From contig CAMTBF010000294.1 in NCBI GenBank assembly GCA_947068385.1, positions 1 through 5,091 of the forward strand: a stretch of DNA of 5,091 bases. The letters run 5' to 3'. Both the position numbers and the translations under genes were made by a program. Origin of the DNA: an uncultured Lachnospiraceae bacterium. Lineage in GTDB: Bacteria > Bacillota > Clostridia > Lachnospirales > Lachnospiraceae. The notes under the pieces are model-generated. The model saw nothing but the letters and a program-made list of their open reading frames with translations. It searched no databases and was not told the origin of the DNA. Numbering within the stretch: position 1 is the first letter of the stretch; each line of letters starts with the position of its first letter. Shown in pieces: positions 1 to 5,091 of this stretch.

Positions 1-262
1 GGAGCATATTCAGGCTGCAGCCCAGCACTGTCCTGATGACCGAAATGCCGAAGGACACGAAGAATCGGTTATCGGCCAGGAGTTTTTTATAGGAGCCCAG
101 ATGGAAGCCCGAGGGCAGCAGCCACACCTTGCCTGCGGACACCGCCGCGTTGCTGCTGAAGGATACGATTAGGGTGTACCATAGAGGGTAAAAGCATAAA
201 AGTGCGGAGAAGACCAAAATTACGGCTATTAATACCTTGAATATCGTAATCTTCTTTTTCAT
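1..262 (-). CDS. Carbohydrate ABC transporter permease, LplC/YtcP type (N-terminal part, cut by window edge)
   Basis: This is the second membrane subunit of the importer, expected to pair with the upstream permease to form the sugar channel. Eighty-seven codons are visible, starting at the ATG at 262-260; the C-terminal two thirds lie beyond base 1. The protein begins MKKKITIFK, followed by a hydrophobic segment at about residues 8-32, which is the first membrane helix. Next comes the family-typical stretch FYPLWYTLIVSFS (about 24-36), then AAVSAGKVWLLP (about 39-50) and the GSYKKLL segment near 56-62. This N-terminal pattern is characteristic of LplC/YtcP/YesQ-like permeases. The EAA loop that would contact the ATPase is not in the window. 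The start is supported by a GAAAGGGGAT ribosome binding site just upstream. The gene begins 13 bases after the preceding permease stops, so the two are almost certainly cotranscribed and translationally linked. The substrate is not identifiable. Confidence 0.9.
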   Translation of the reverse strand, partial: MKKKITIFKVLIAVILVFSALLCFYPLWYTLIVSFSSNAAVSAGKVWLLPSGFHLGSYKKLLADNRFFVSFGISVIRTVLGCSLNML

Positions 263-275
263 AAAATCCCCTTTC

Positions 276-1175
276 TCAAAAAATGCGGTAGTCCGCGAAC
301 TTGGCGGCAAGCCAGTAGGCGATTGCCATCAGCGTGATGCCGATTACGGATTTGAACAGGCCGATTGCCGAGCCCAGGCCGTAATTGAAGCTGATTAGGC
401 CTACCCGGTAGACATAGGTGTCGATGATGTCGCCGGTGGAGTACACCAGGGGATTGTACATATTGAAAATCTGGTCGAATCCGGCGTTCAGCACATTGCC
501 CAGATTCAGGGTGGCCATGAGCACGATGATAGGGAGCAGGCCTGGCAGGGTCACATGGACAGCCTGTTTCCAGCGTCCGGCTCCATCGATGGCCGCCGCT
601 TCGTACAAGGCAGGGTCGATGGCCGTCAGGGCGGACAGATAGACGATGGCGCCGAATCCGAATTCCTTCAGGGTCTCTGTGGCAATCATGACGATGGGGA
701 ACAGCGAGGGCGTACCCAAAAACAGCACAGACTCCTCCCTGCCCAGCAGATGGAGGATCTGGTTGACCACCCCATCGGCGCTGAGCATGGAGCGCATGAT
801 GGTGGCAAAGATGACCCAGGAGATGAAATGGGGCAGATACACTGCGGTCTGGATGCTCTTTTTGAGCCGCCTGCCCTGCAGCTCATTGAGGAGCAGGGCG
901 AAAAGGATGGACACGAGGGTGCCCGCCAGGATTTTGCCCACCGCGATGACCACGGTATTGCGCAGGATGGCAAAGCTGTCCGGCAGACTGAAGAACAGGT
1001 CGAAATTGTCAAGGCCCACCCAAGGTGAGCCGAACCATCCCTTGCTGGGGATGAAGTCCTGAAAGGCCAGGACGATTCCCGCCCAGGTGCTGGTATTGAA
1101 CAGGAGGACGAACGCTACGCCCGGCAGCACCATCAGGTGATAGGGAAGCTGGGCGAGGAATTTCTTTTTTTTCAT
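276..1175 (-). CDS. Carbohydrate ABC transporter permease, LplB/YteP type
   Basis: This is an integral membrane subunit of a binding-protein-dependent sugar importer, 299 residues and full length for the family. The N-terminus has a few lysines and then a first helix at about residues 14-36. Further hydrophobic segments lie near 73-96, 112-130, 156-180, 212-230 and 268-292, consistent with six helices. The EAA loop that docks the ATPase is clear at about 192-216: EAAAIDGAG, then TLPGLLPI. The C-terminus ends FADYRIF, like family members whose C-termini end in (Y/R)-R-I/L-F. The segment GWFGSPWVGLDNF (about 46-58) is also typical of LplB/YteP proteins. The ATG at 1175-1173 is preceded by AAAGGAG about six bases upstream, which fixes the start. 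The gene lies 76 bases downstream of the binding-protein gene, behind a strong stem-loop, and 13 bases ahead of the second permease. No ATPase gene accompanies it; a shared MsmK/MsmX-type ATPase is the likely energiser (inference). Confidence 0.95.
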   Translation of the reverse strand: MKKKKFLAQLPYHLMVLPGVAFVLLFNTSTWAGIVLAFQDFIPSKGWFGSPWVGLDNFDLFFSLPDSFAILRNTVVIAVGKILAGTLVSILFALLLNELQGRRLKKSIQTAVYLPHFISWVIFATIMRSMLSADGVVNQILHLLGREESVLFLGTPSLFPIVMIATETLKEFGFGAIVYLSALTAIDPALYEAAAIDGAGRWKQAVHVTLPGLLPIIVLMATLNLGNVLNAGFDQIFNMYNPLVYSTGDIIDTYVYRVGLISFNYGLGSAIGLFKSVIGITLMAIAYWLAAKFADYRIF

Positions 1176-1180
1176 TTAGG

Positions 1181-1187
1181 CTCCTTT
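1181..1187 (-). promoter_or_regulatory. Ribosome binding site of the first permease gene
   Basis: On the minus strand the sequence reads AAAGGAG, five to six bases ahead of the ATG at 1175. It starts only nine bases after the foot of the intercistronic hairpin (1197-1226). The intervening CTCC at 1197-1194 could in principle pair with its GGAG, so translation of the permease may be structure-sensitive. That pairing is read by eye and has not been folded. Confidence 0.75.
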
Positions 1188-1196
1188 CGCGAGGGA

Positions 1197-1226
1197 GAAA
1201 AGGAATGCCCTGGAGCATTCCTTTTC
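1197..1226 (-). terminator. Intercistronic stem-loop between binding-protein and permease genes (partial terminator or mRNA-stabilising hairpin)
   Basis: A perfect inverted repeat: GAAAAGGAATGC at 1197-1208 and GCATTCCTTTTC at 1215-1226, giving a 12-bp stem and a 6-base loop. It sits 25 bases past the stop of the solute-binding lipoprotein gene and ahead of the first permease. On the leftward transcript the 3' arm ends CCTTTTC and is followed by TCCCTCGCG, so there is no proper run of U outside the stem. A strong intrinsic terminator is therefore unlikely. Hairpins in this position, as in maltose-type operons, are known to stabilise the upstream binding-protein mRNA or to lower transcription into the permease genes. 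That role is inferred here. Confidence 0.65.
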
Positions 1227-1251
1227 AAAAGCTGTATACGGGAAAACGTGT

Positions 1252-3036
1252 CTATTTTAACGCATCCAGCGCGTCCTGTACCTCATTGGTCATATCCTGG
1301 CCGCCCTGTTCCAGATACTGGGACACGAATTCATCGAAGTATTCGGAGACGGACTTCCCATCGGTATCGCCCATGACCATCTTGGTGTAGGCTTCCAGCT
1401 CCAGCTTGTCCAGGAAGGTCTTGCGTTTCTCCATGGTGGGAGTGGTTCCGGAATAGGCGGAGCGGACATATTCTGCATTGGAATTGTACAGAGCCATCAT
1501 GCCCACTGTATATCCCATGGAGTTGGACCAGTCTTCCATGCTGTCATAGGGATTCTCGCTGTCGGCCACCACCTTTGCCGCCTGGGCCATGGTCTGGTTG
1601 TAGACTGCCTCAGAAGGGCTGCTCAGTTCCCCTACCTCTTCCAGGGTAATCTCTCCGGCGGCATATCGGGTCGCCAGGACACCTGTCATCATGATGGCAT
1701 CTGCCGGAAGAGGATAGATAGACATGGGCGTGTAGGCGTTAGATACGGTTGCGGCCTGTTCCAAATCGGCCTGATAAGTATCCAAGGTCATGTTGTAGAA
1801 CATGTCGTTCAGGGAATAGAAGAAAATGGAGGGATCTTCGCACTCCTTGCTGACCACGCCGATGCCATATCCTGCCGCATTGGGGGCACCGCCGATGTAG
1901 TTCTGGCCACTTTCTTTGGGCAGGGCATAGGCGGCCCATTCTGTCTCGGGATTATTGAGTACAGTATCCGTCAGGTAGGACCAGCTCAACCACCAGGGTC
2001 CGAGGAACATGCCCGCCTTGCTGCCCGTGACGGCCTGCTGGTACATATCGTCTGTCCAGCTGCCGAAATCCTGGGGGATGATGCCCTCCTGATACCAGGA
2101 ATTGAGCAGCTCCAGAGTCTCTTTCGCTTCCTGGGTCAGGGAACCGTAGACCACGCCGTCCTCTTTTTCCACCCATTGACCAGGTGCCGCGCCATAGTTG
2201 GTGAAAATATCAGCTACACTGCCAGTGCCGCCGAAGGCTGCGTTGAAGCCGGTCAGGATAGGCAGACCATAGGTGTCGTCCTGGCCGTTGCCGTCCGGAT
2301 CCTGTGTCATAAAGGCTTTGGCTATTTCCGCGATATCAGCGATACAGGTAGGCTCTTCCAGATTCAGCTTGTCCAGCCAGTCCTTTCGTACCCAGAGCAA
2401 GGGGTTGGAGTCTCCTAGGCCATTGGCCTTGGGGATGCCGTAGATTTTGCCGTCTTTGGTCACTGCTTTCAGGTCGGCATCATCTGCGGAGGCCCAAAGC
2501 TCCCTCCATTGGGGATCCAGCACGGTATCATAATACTCCGTCAGATCCGCCAGCAGGTCGGCTTTCACAAGAGCCTCATACTGGGAGTAGGATACCTGGA
2601 AATAGTCTGGGATATCGCCAGAAGCAATCATCATGTTCATTTTCTGTGTAAAGGAATCCCCGGAGGCGGACCATACCACTTTGGGCACTAGGCCAGTCTG
2701 TTTCGTGAACCATCTGGTTCTATAGTTGTCCTCCACAGTCTGGCCTTCAGGAAGTACGTCCCCGGACGGCGTAGCGATGACTGTGGTAAAGGTAAGTCCA
2801 TCGAACATTTTGACATATTCATTGCCATCGGCATTGGAAGGCTCCGCGCCGTCCTGCTGGGAATCCGCCCCTTCCTCCGGTTGTTCTTCGGGTTCCTGCT
2901 CAGCGGCGGGGCTGGACTGGGACTCTTCCGCCGCGGATGCGGCGGAGCTGGATTCTCCCGCATCAGGGCTGCCGCAGGCTGTCAGGCTGACGATAAGGGC
3001 TGCCGTTATGACAGACATAAGTGTTTTTCGTTTCAT
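1252..3036 (-). CDS. Extracellular solute-binding lipoprotein of a sugar ABC importer, LplA/YtcQ-like
   Basis: This is the substrate-capturing subunit, anchored to the outer face of the membrane and feeding the two permeases downstream. It has 594 residues from the chosen ATG at 3036-3034. The N-terminus is a lipoprotein signal peptide: MKRK, a hydrophobic core at 6-18, and the lipobox LTAC with the lipidated cysteine at 21. A low-complexity Ser/Ala/Glu/Gln tether runs to about residue 72. The mature domain then shows family hallmarks: MNMMIASGDIPDYF (about 133-146), DGKIYGIP (about 195-202), VRKDWLDKL (about 216-224) and a calcium-loop-like DPDGNGQDD at 246-254 followed by TYGL. The C-terminus has an EYFDEFVSQYLEQGG-type tail (about 565-579). 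It is somewhat longer than a typical ~500-550 residue member, mainly because of the tether. An AAAAGGAGG site sits nine bases from the chosen start. The frame stays open upstream to 3387, but that part overlaps the divergent kinase gene and lacks protein-like features. The substrate is unknown; oligosaccharides are likely from the family. Confidence 0.95.
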   Translation of the reverse strand: MKRKTLMSVITAALIVSLTACGSPDAGESSSAASAAEESQSSPAAEQEPEEQPEEGADSQQDGAEPSNADGNEYVKMFDGLTFTTVIATPSGDVLPEGQTVEDNYRTRWFTKQTGLVPKVVWSASGDSFTQKMNMMIASGDIPDYFQVSYSQYEALVKADLLADLTEYYDTVLDPQWRELWASADDADLKAVTKDGKIYGIPKANGLGDSNPLLWVRKDWLDKLNLEEPTCIADIAEIAKAFMTQDPDGNGQDDTYGLPILTGFNAAFGGTGSVADIFTNYGAAPGQWVEKEDGVVYGSLTQEAKETLELLNSWYQEGIIPQDFGSWTDDMYQQAVTGSKAGMFLGPWWLSWSYLTDTVLNNPETEWAAYALPKESGQNYIGGAPNAAGYGIGVVSKECEDPSIFFYSLNDMFYNMTLDTYQADLEQAATVSNAYTPMSIYPLPADAIMMTGVLATRYAAGEITLEEVGELSSPSEAVYNQTMAQAAKVVADSENPYDSMEDWSNSMGYTVGMMALYNSNAEYVRSAYSGTTPTMEKRKTFLDKLELEAYTKMVMGDTDGKSVSEYFDEFVSQYLEQGGQDMTNEVQDALDALK

Positions 3037-3045
3037 AAAATTCAT

Positions 3046-3054
3046 CCTCCTTTT
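3046..3054 (-). promoter_or_regulatory. Ribosome binding site that decides the lipoprotein start
   Basis: The minus strand reads AAAAGGAGG and then immediately ATGAATTTTATG. The first ATG (3045-3043) abuts the site with no spacer, while the second (3036-3034) lies nine bases away, a normal distance. The second also begins the canonical MKRK signal peptide, so it was chosen. Use of the first would only add Met-Asn-Phe. Confidence 0.85.
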
Positions 3055-3067
3055 GATTAGTAATGTC

Positions 3068-3096
3068 ATTATTGCACAAAGAAATTCCGAAATCCA
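3068..3096 (-). promoter_or_regulatory. Candidate promoter of the importer operon (extended -10, weak -35)
   Basis: On the minus strand an extended -10, TGC followed by AATAAT, occupies 3076-3068 (five of six consensus bases). Seventeen bases upstream, the -35 position (3096-3091) reads TGGATT, matching only three of six. The start of transcription would fall near 3061, giving a leader of about 25 bases. The weak -35 overlaps repeat element 1 (3093-3109), as expected for a promoter that depends on an activator contacting RNA polymerase. Confidence 0.5.
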
Positions 3097-3109
3097 TAGA
3101 TTTATCCAT
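3093..3109. repeat. Repeat element 1: TCCAT direct repeat, 12-bp period (possible operator)
   Basis: The plus strand reads TCCATAGATTTATCCAT: two TCCAT half-sites starting at 3093 and 3105. The right part, ATAGATTTATCCAT (3096-3109), recurs with a single mismatch at 3171-3184. The element covers the -35 region of the candidate importer promoter (about -32 to -48). This suits binding by an AraC-type response regulator, since that family often recognises direct repeats. The assignment of the binding protein is inferred. Confidence 0.5.
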
Positions 3110-3157
3110 CCAATATATTGAACTGCGCAGAGCGTCACGGAGAAGAGAGTGGAAAAG

Positions 3158-3184
3158 TCCATAGAATGTGATAGATTTTTCCAT
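3158..3184. repeat. Repeat element 2: TCCAT direct repeat, 22-bp period (possible operator)
   Basis: The plus strand starts TCCATAGA (3158-3165), identical to the start of element 1, continues with ten extra bases (3166-3175), and ends TTTTTCCAT (3176-3184). The TCCAT half-sites therefore start at 3158 and 3180, 22 bases apart, close to two helical turns. The right part, ATAGATTTTTCCAT (3171-3184), matches 13 of 14 bases of element 1, 75 bp away. It lies at about -44 to -70 from the candidate kinase promoter start, a possible activator site for the rightward operon as well. Confidence 0.5.
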
Positions 3185-3190
3185 ATTTCT

Positions 3191-3221
3191 TTTCCAGAAT
3201 TCTTTTCAGCAATGCTATAAT
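3191..3221 (+). promoter_or_regulatory. Candidate promoter of the kinase/regulator operon (perfect extended -10)
   Basis: A perfect -10 TATAAT at 3216-3221 is preceded by TGC at 3213-3215, giving an extended -10. The -35 is poor: TTTCCA at 3191-3196 matches four of six bases but with a long 19-bp spacer. Transcription would start near 3228 and leave a leader of about 29 bases before the kinase ATG. Confidence 0.65.
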
Positions 3222-3243
3222 AAGAGGGAATATTGTAAAGGTG

Positions 3244-3250
3244 AAGGAGG
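3244..3250 (+). promoter_or_regulatory. Ribosome binding site of the sensor kinase gene
   Basis: AAGGAGG ends six bases before the ATG at 3257, near-ideal spacing and complementarity to 16S rRNA. It fixes the kinase start and excludes internal methionines such as residues 15 and 16. Confidence 0.85.
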
Positions 3251-3256
3251 GGAGCT

Positions 3257-4933
3257 ATGAAGCTTTTTCGTTTCAAATCCACAAAAGCCCAAATTATCAT
3301 GATGGTAATCGTGAGCGCTGCCGTCTCTATCCTGTTCTTCTCCGTATACACCTTCCGCAATGTGGCACGGCGTTTCGAGCAGACCATAGAAGAGGGCTAT
3401 CAGCTCAGCCTGAACGCGGTGGGAGATAAGCTGGGACAGGCGCTGGAGGAGATGCACAGAGTGGCATCCGGGTTGACCTACAGAGGAGGCATCATCGCCC
3501 AGGTGGAGGATTATCTGATGACCCGGGACGTGCTACGCAGGCGGGAGCTGGCCAGGCAAGTGCTGGAACAGATGAACCTCCATGATTTCCAGAGCCAGGT
3601 GGTGGGAAGCAGCTGCTTTTATTTTCCGGGAGAAGCTCCAGAGGCATTCATTACCAATGCCGTGGGACAGCTGGTTCCCCCGGACAGGCCGCTTTTTTTC
3701 AACAGGTATCCCTATACGGAGTTCTTTGTGCCGGGGATTTCAGAGGAGTCCGGGAAATATGTGCTGTCCCTTGCGCGGTTTGGGGGCAATGTGGACGGGC
3801 GGGATTTCTATGTCTATATGGAGAGCGATTCTGATTTTCTGGAGAGTCTCTTTTCCCAGATACAGGACGGCAGCGGGAAGCAGATGGCCATCTGCCTGGT
3901 GGACGCGGGCGGAATAGTCAGGTACGCCCTGGGAGAGTTTCCCTTTGAGGCCGGAGAGAGCTTTGACGAGGAAGAGGCACGCAGGGTCTTTGTGCCCTTT
4001 TCCTATGCCGCTCCACACTGGAGTTTGTATCTGTGCGTGCCCAATGAGGAATATAGGCGCGTCTACAGATCCTTTTTCCTGGAGGTGGTGACGCTTATCC
4101 TGATTTACGCTGTCTTTGCTGCCTTTATGGCATTCCGGATATATAGGGCCGCCTATAGGCCGCTGGACACCTTTGTGAAGGAACTCTCCGGCAGGGGTGT
4201 GGAGGGACTATACGGCCACCGGGGGGCGAACAGCAGTGAGCTGGGGGAATGCCAGGAGAAGATAGAGCAGATGCGGGTGGAAATCTGCCGCCTCCTGGCC
4301 CAGGTGGAGCAGGACAGCAGACAGAACGCGTACCTGGAGAACCAGCTGTTGCTCAGCAGGATCAATCCTCATTTCATCCACAATACCCTGAACAGCATCG
4401 GGCTGGAGGCAGCAGGGCAGGGAGAGACGCAGCTGGCGGAGACCCTGCGGGCGCTGAACAATCTCCTCTACCATAACCTGGGCAAGAACAAGGTCACCAC
4501 CCTGCGGGACGAGCTGCGGGCCGCGGACGACTATATCTACCTGCAGCGGCGGATACAGAGCTTTGGCTACGAAAAGGAAATCGACCTGCCGCAGGAGCTT
4601 CTGGACATGCAGATGCCGGGCTTCGTGCTGCAGCCCATCATAGAGAACTGCTTCCAGCATGGGAAGGCGCGGAACCTGGAGATCCGGCTGGGGGCTTTCT
4701 ATAGGGACGCACGGCTTTGCCTGATGATAGAGGACAACGGTCAGGGCATCAGCAGGGAGAAGCAGGAGCACCTGAACCAGGAGCTCCTGGAGATTTCCGC
4801 CCATGGCGCAGGAATCGGGCTGAGATATGTGAGTTCGGCGCTGAAGCTGTTCTTTGCGGGAGGGGTCACCCTGGCAGCCGGGCCAGGGAGGGAAGGCCGT
4901 GGCACGAGGATTACGATTTGCATCCAAATCTGA
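3257..4933 (+). CDS. Sensor histidine kinase, YesM type (His_kinase/HATPase_c)
   Basis: This is a membrane sensor that autophosphorylates and passes phosphate to the regulator encoded next to it; it has 558 residues. A short basic N-terminus precedes membrane helix 1 (about 11-32). An extracellular domain of about 240 residues (33-272) follows, of a size fitting a double-Cache-like sensor fold. Membrane helix 2 (about 273-295) leads into a short HAMP-like linker with a conserved Pro at 302 and a coiled-coil-like stretch (about 328-366). The phosphoacceptor block is SRINPHFIHNTLNSI, with His372. The ATP-binding domain shows the N box PIIENCFQHG (460-469), the D box EDNGQGI (492-498) and the glycine box GAGIGL (517-522). 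This combination defines the LytS/YesM-like group. Residue 375 is His where Tyr is usual. The gene is divergent from the importer and 27 bases ahead of the response regulator. The likely signal is a sugar or a loaded binding protein (inference). Confidence 0.95.
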   Translation: MKLFRFKSTKAQIIMMVIVSAAVSILFFSVYTFRNVARRFEQTIEEGYQLSLNAVGDKLGQALEEMHRVASGLTYRGGIIAQVEDYLMTRDVLRRRELARQVLEQMNLHDFQSQVVGSSCFYFPGEAPEAFITNAVGQLVPPDRPLFFNRYPYTEFFVPGISEESGKYVLSLARFGGNVDGRDFYVYMESDSDFLESLFSQIQDGSGKQMAICLVDAGGIVRYALGEFPFEAGESFDEEEARRVFVPFSYAAPHWSLYLCVPNEEYRRVYRSFFLEVVTLILIYAVFAAFMAFRIYRAAYRPLDTFVKELSGRGVEGLYGHRGANSSELGECQEKIEQMRVEICRLLAQVEQDSRQNAYLENQLLLSRINPHFIHNTLNSIGLEAAGQGETQLAETLRALNNLLYHNLGKNKVTTLRDELRAADDYIYLQRRIQSFGYEKEIDLPQELLDMQMPGFVLQPIIENCFQHGKARNLEIRLGAFYRDARLCLMIEDNGQGISREKQEHLNQELLEISAHGAGIGLRYVSSALKLFFAGGVTLAAGPGREGRGTRITICIQI

Positions 4934-4960
4934 GCGGACACAGAAGGGAGGTGCTGCGAT

Positions 4961-5091
4961 ATGCTGAATGTCTTGATTGTAGATGACGAAGCGCTGATGC
5001 GCACGGGAATCAGATACCGTATTCCCTGGAAGGAATACCAGATGGAGGTAGTGGCGGAGGCTGGCAGTGTGCAGGAGGCAATCGACATCCT
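4961..5091 (+). CDS. Response regulator receiver domain, probably YesN/AraC type (N-terminal part, cut by window edge)
   Basis: Forty-three codons of a response regulator are visible before the window ends. The protein begins MLNVLIVDDEALMRTGI: a first beta strand and then the acidic pair Asp8-Asp9 that binds magnesium in receiver domains. It continues with IPWKEYQMEVVAEAGSVQEA, where a Trp after the first helix and a VVAEA strand are typical of YesN-like regulators. The phosphoacceptor Asp, expected near residue 55, and the output domain lie outside the window. An AraC-type helix-turn-helix C-terminus is therefore predicted from pairing with a YesM-type kinase, not seen. An AAGGGAGG site at 4944-4951 stands nine bases before the ATG. 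The 27-base gap from the kinase implies one operon. Its probable targets are the repeat elements in the divergent spacer. Confidence 0.88.
   Translation, partial: MLNVLIVDDEALMRTGIRYRIPWKEYQMEVVAEAGSVQEAIDI

Larger units (their letters stand above)
3037..3256. promoter_or_regulatory. Divergent control region between the importer operon and the two-component operon
   Basis: These 220 bases separate two divergently transcribed operons and are clearly more AT-rich than the flanking genes. The region contains a candidate promoter for each direction, both with a TG-extended -10 and a poor -35. It also has two TCCAT-type repeat elements between them, and short perfect palindromes (CAATATATTG at 3111-3120, CTGCGCAG at 3123-3130). 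No small gene or structured RNA was recognised in it. The layout suits control of the importer by the neighbouring AraC-type response regulator (inference). Confidence 0.7.

Noticed and set aside
555..1062. Overlapping open frames on the plus strand opposite the first permease.
   Set aside because: They are reverse-strand shadows of an unmistakable permease gene with an intact EAA loop; the compositions are unlike real proteins and no start signals are present.
3111..3130. Palindromes CAATATATTG (3111-3120) and CTGCGCAG (3123-3130) as operators.
   Set aside because: They are short, simple and unrelated to each other; palindromes of this size are weak evidence alone, and the TCCAT repeats explain the region better.
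3112..3138. Alternative leftward promoter: TATATT at 3117-3112 with GTGACG at 3138-3133.
   Set aside because: The spacer is only 15 bp and there is no TG extension, so it is kept as second choice behind the extended -10 at 3076-3068.
3117..3139. A catabolite-control (cre-like) site near TGAACTGCGCAGAGCGTCA.
   Set aside because: The bases do not fit the TGWAANCGNTNWCA pattern in spacing or core.
3037..3387. In-frame upstream extension of the lipoprotein gene (117 extra codons on the minus strand).
   Set aside because: It would place the signal peptide and lipobox in mid-protein, run through the AT-rich divergent spacer, and overlap the kinase start. A strong ribosome site sits directly before the downstream ATG.
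4208..4927. 239-codon open frame antisense to the kinase catalytic region.
   Set aside because: It is the mirror of a well-conserved coding region, has a biased Leu/Pro/Gln composition, has no ribosome site, and resembles no family.
1..5091. CRISPR arrays, tRNA or rRNA genes, insertion sequences, phage or toxin-antitoxin modules.
   Set aside because: No repeat-spacer pattern, cloverleaf, transposase-like frame or terminal inverted repeats were seen; the five genes account for nearly all of the sequence.

Overview
The window holds part of a sugar-uptake locus of a type common in Firmicutes. It has an ABC importer of the LplA/LplB/LplC (YtcQ-YteP-YtcP) kind, transcribed leftward. Divergent from it is a rightward two-component system of the YesM/YesN kind. 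Strong AGGAGG-type ribosome binding sites, a lipoprotein-type binding protein with a Ser/Ala/Glu-rich tether, and extended -10 promoters all point to a low-to-mid GC Gram-positive. A gut clostridium of the Lachnospiraceae type seems most likely, with Paenibacillus-like Bacilli as the alternative. That placement is inference from gene style, not from a marker gene.

Leftward block (minus strand, read from about 3060 down to 1): a short leader, then the solute-binding lipoprotein (3036 to 1252), a perfect 12-bp intercistronic stem-loop (1197-1226), the first permease (1175 to 276), and after 13 bases the second permease (262 to 1), which is cut by the window edge. No ATPase gene is visible. Importers of this family commonly use a shared MsmK/MsmX-type ATPase encoded elsewhere. 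Central 220-bp spacer (3037-3256): it carries a candidate extended -10 promoter in each direction and two TCCAT direct-repeat elements. These are plausible operators for the AraC-type response regulator. Rightward block: a sensor histidine kinase (3257-4933) and, 27 bases later, the start of a response regulator (from 4961), cut by the right edge.

Inferred working model: the membrane kinase senses an extracellular sugar, or the loaded binding protein, and phosphorylates the response regulator. The regulator then binds the spacer and turns on the importer, and perhaps its own operon. The lipoprotein captures the sugar or oligosaccharide and hands it to the two-permease channel. The intercistronic hairpin would help keep the binding protein in excess over the permeases. 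The substrate cannot be read from this sequence.

I see no new kind of system here. The most interesting non-coding signal is the pair of related operator-like elements whose half-site spacing differs by exactly 10 bp (12 versus 22). All other long open frames in the window look like shadows of the five real genes.
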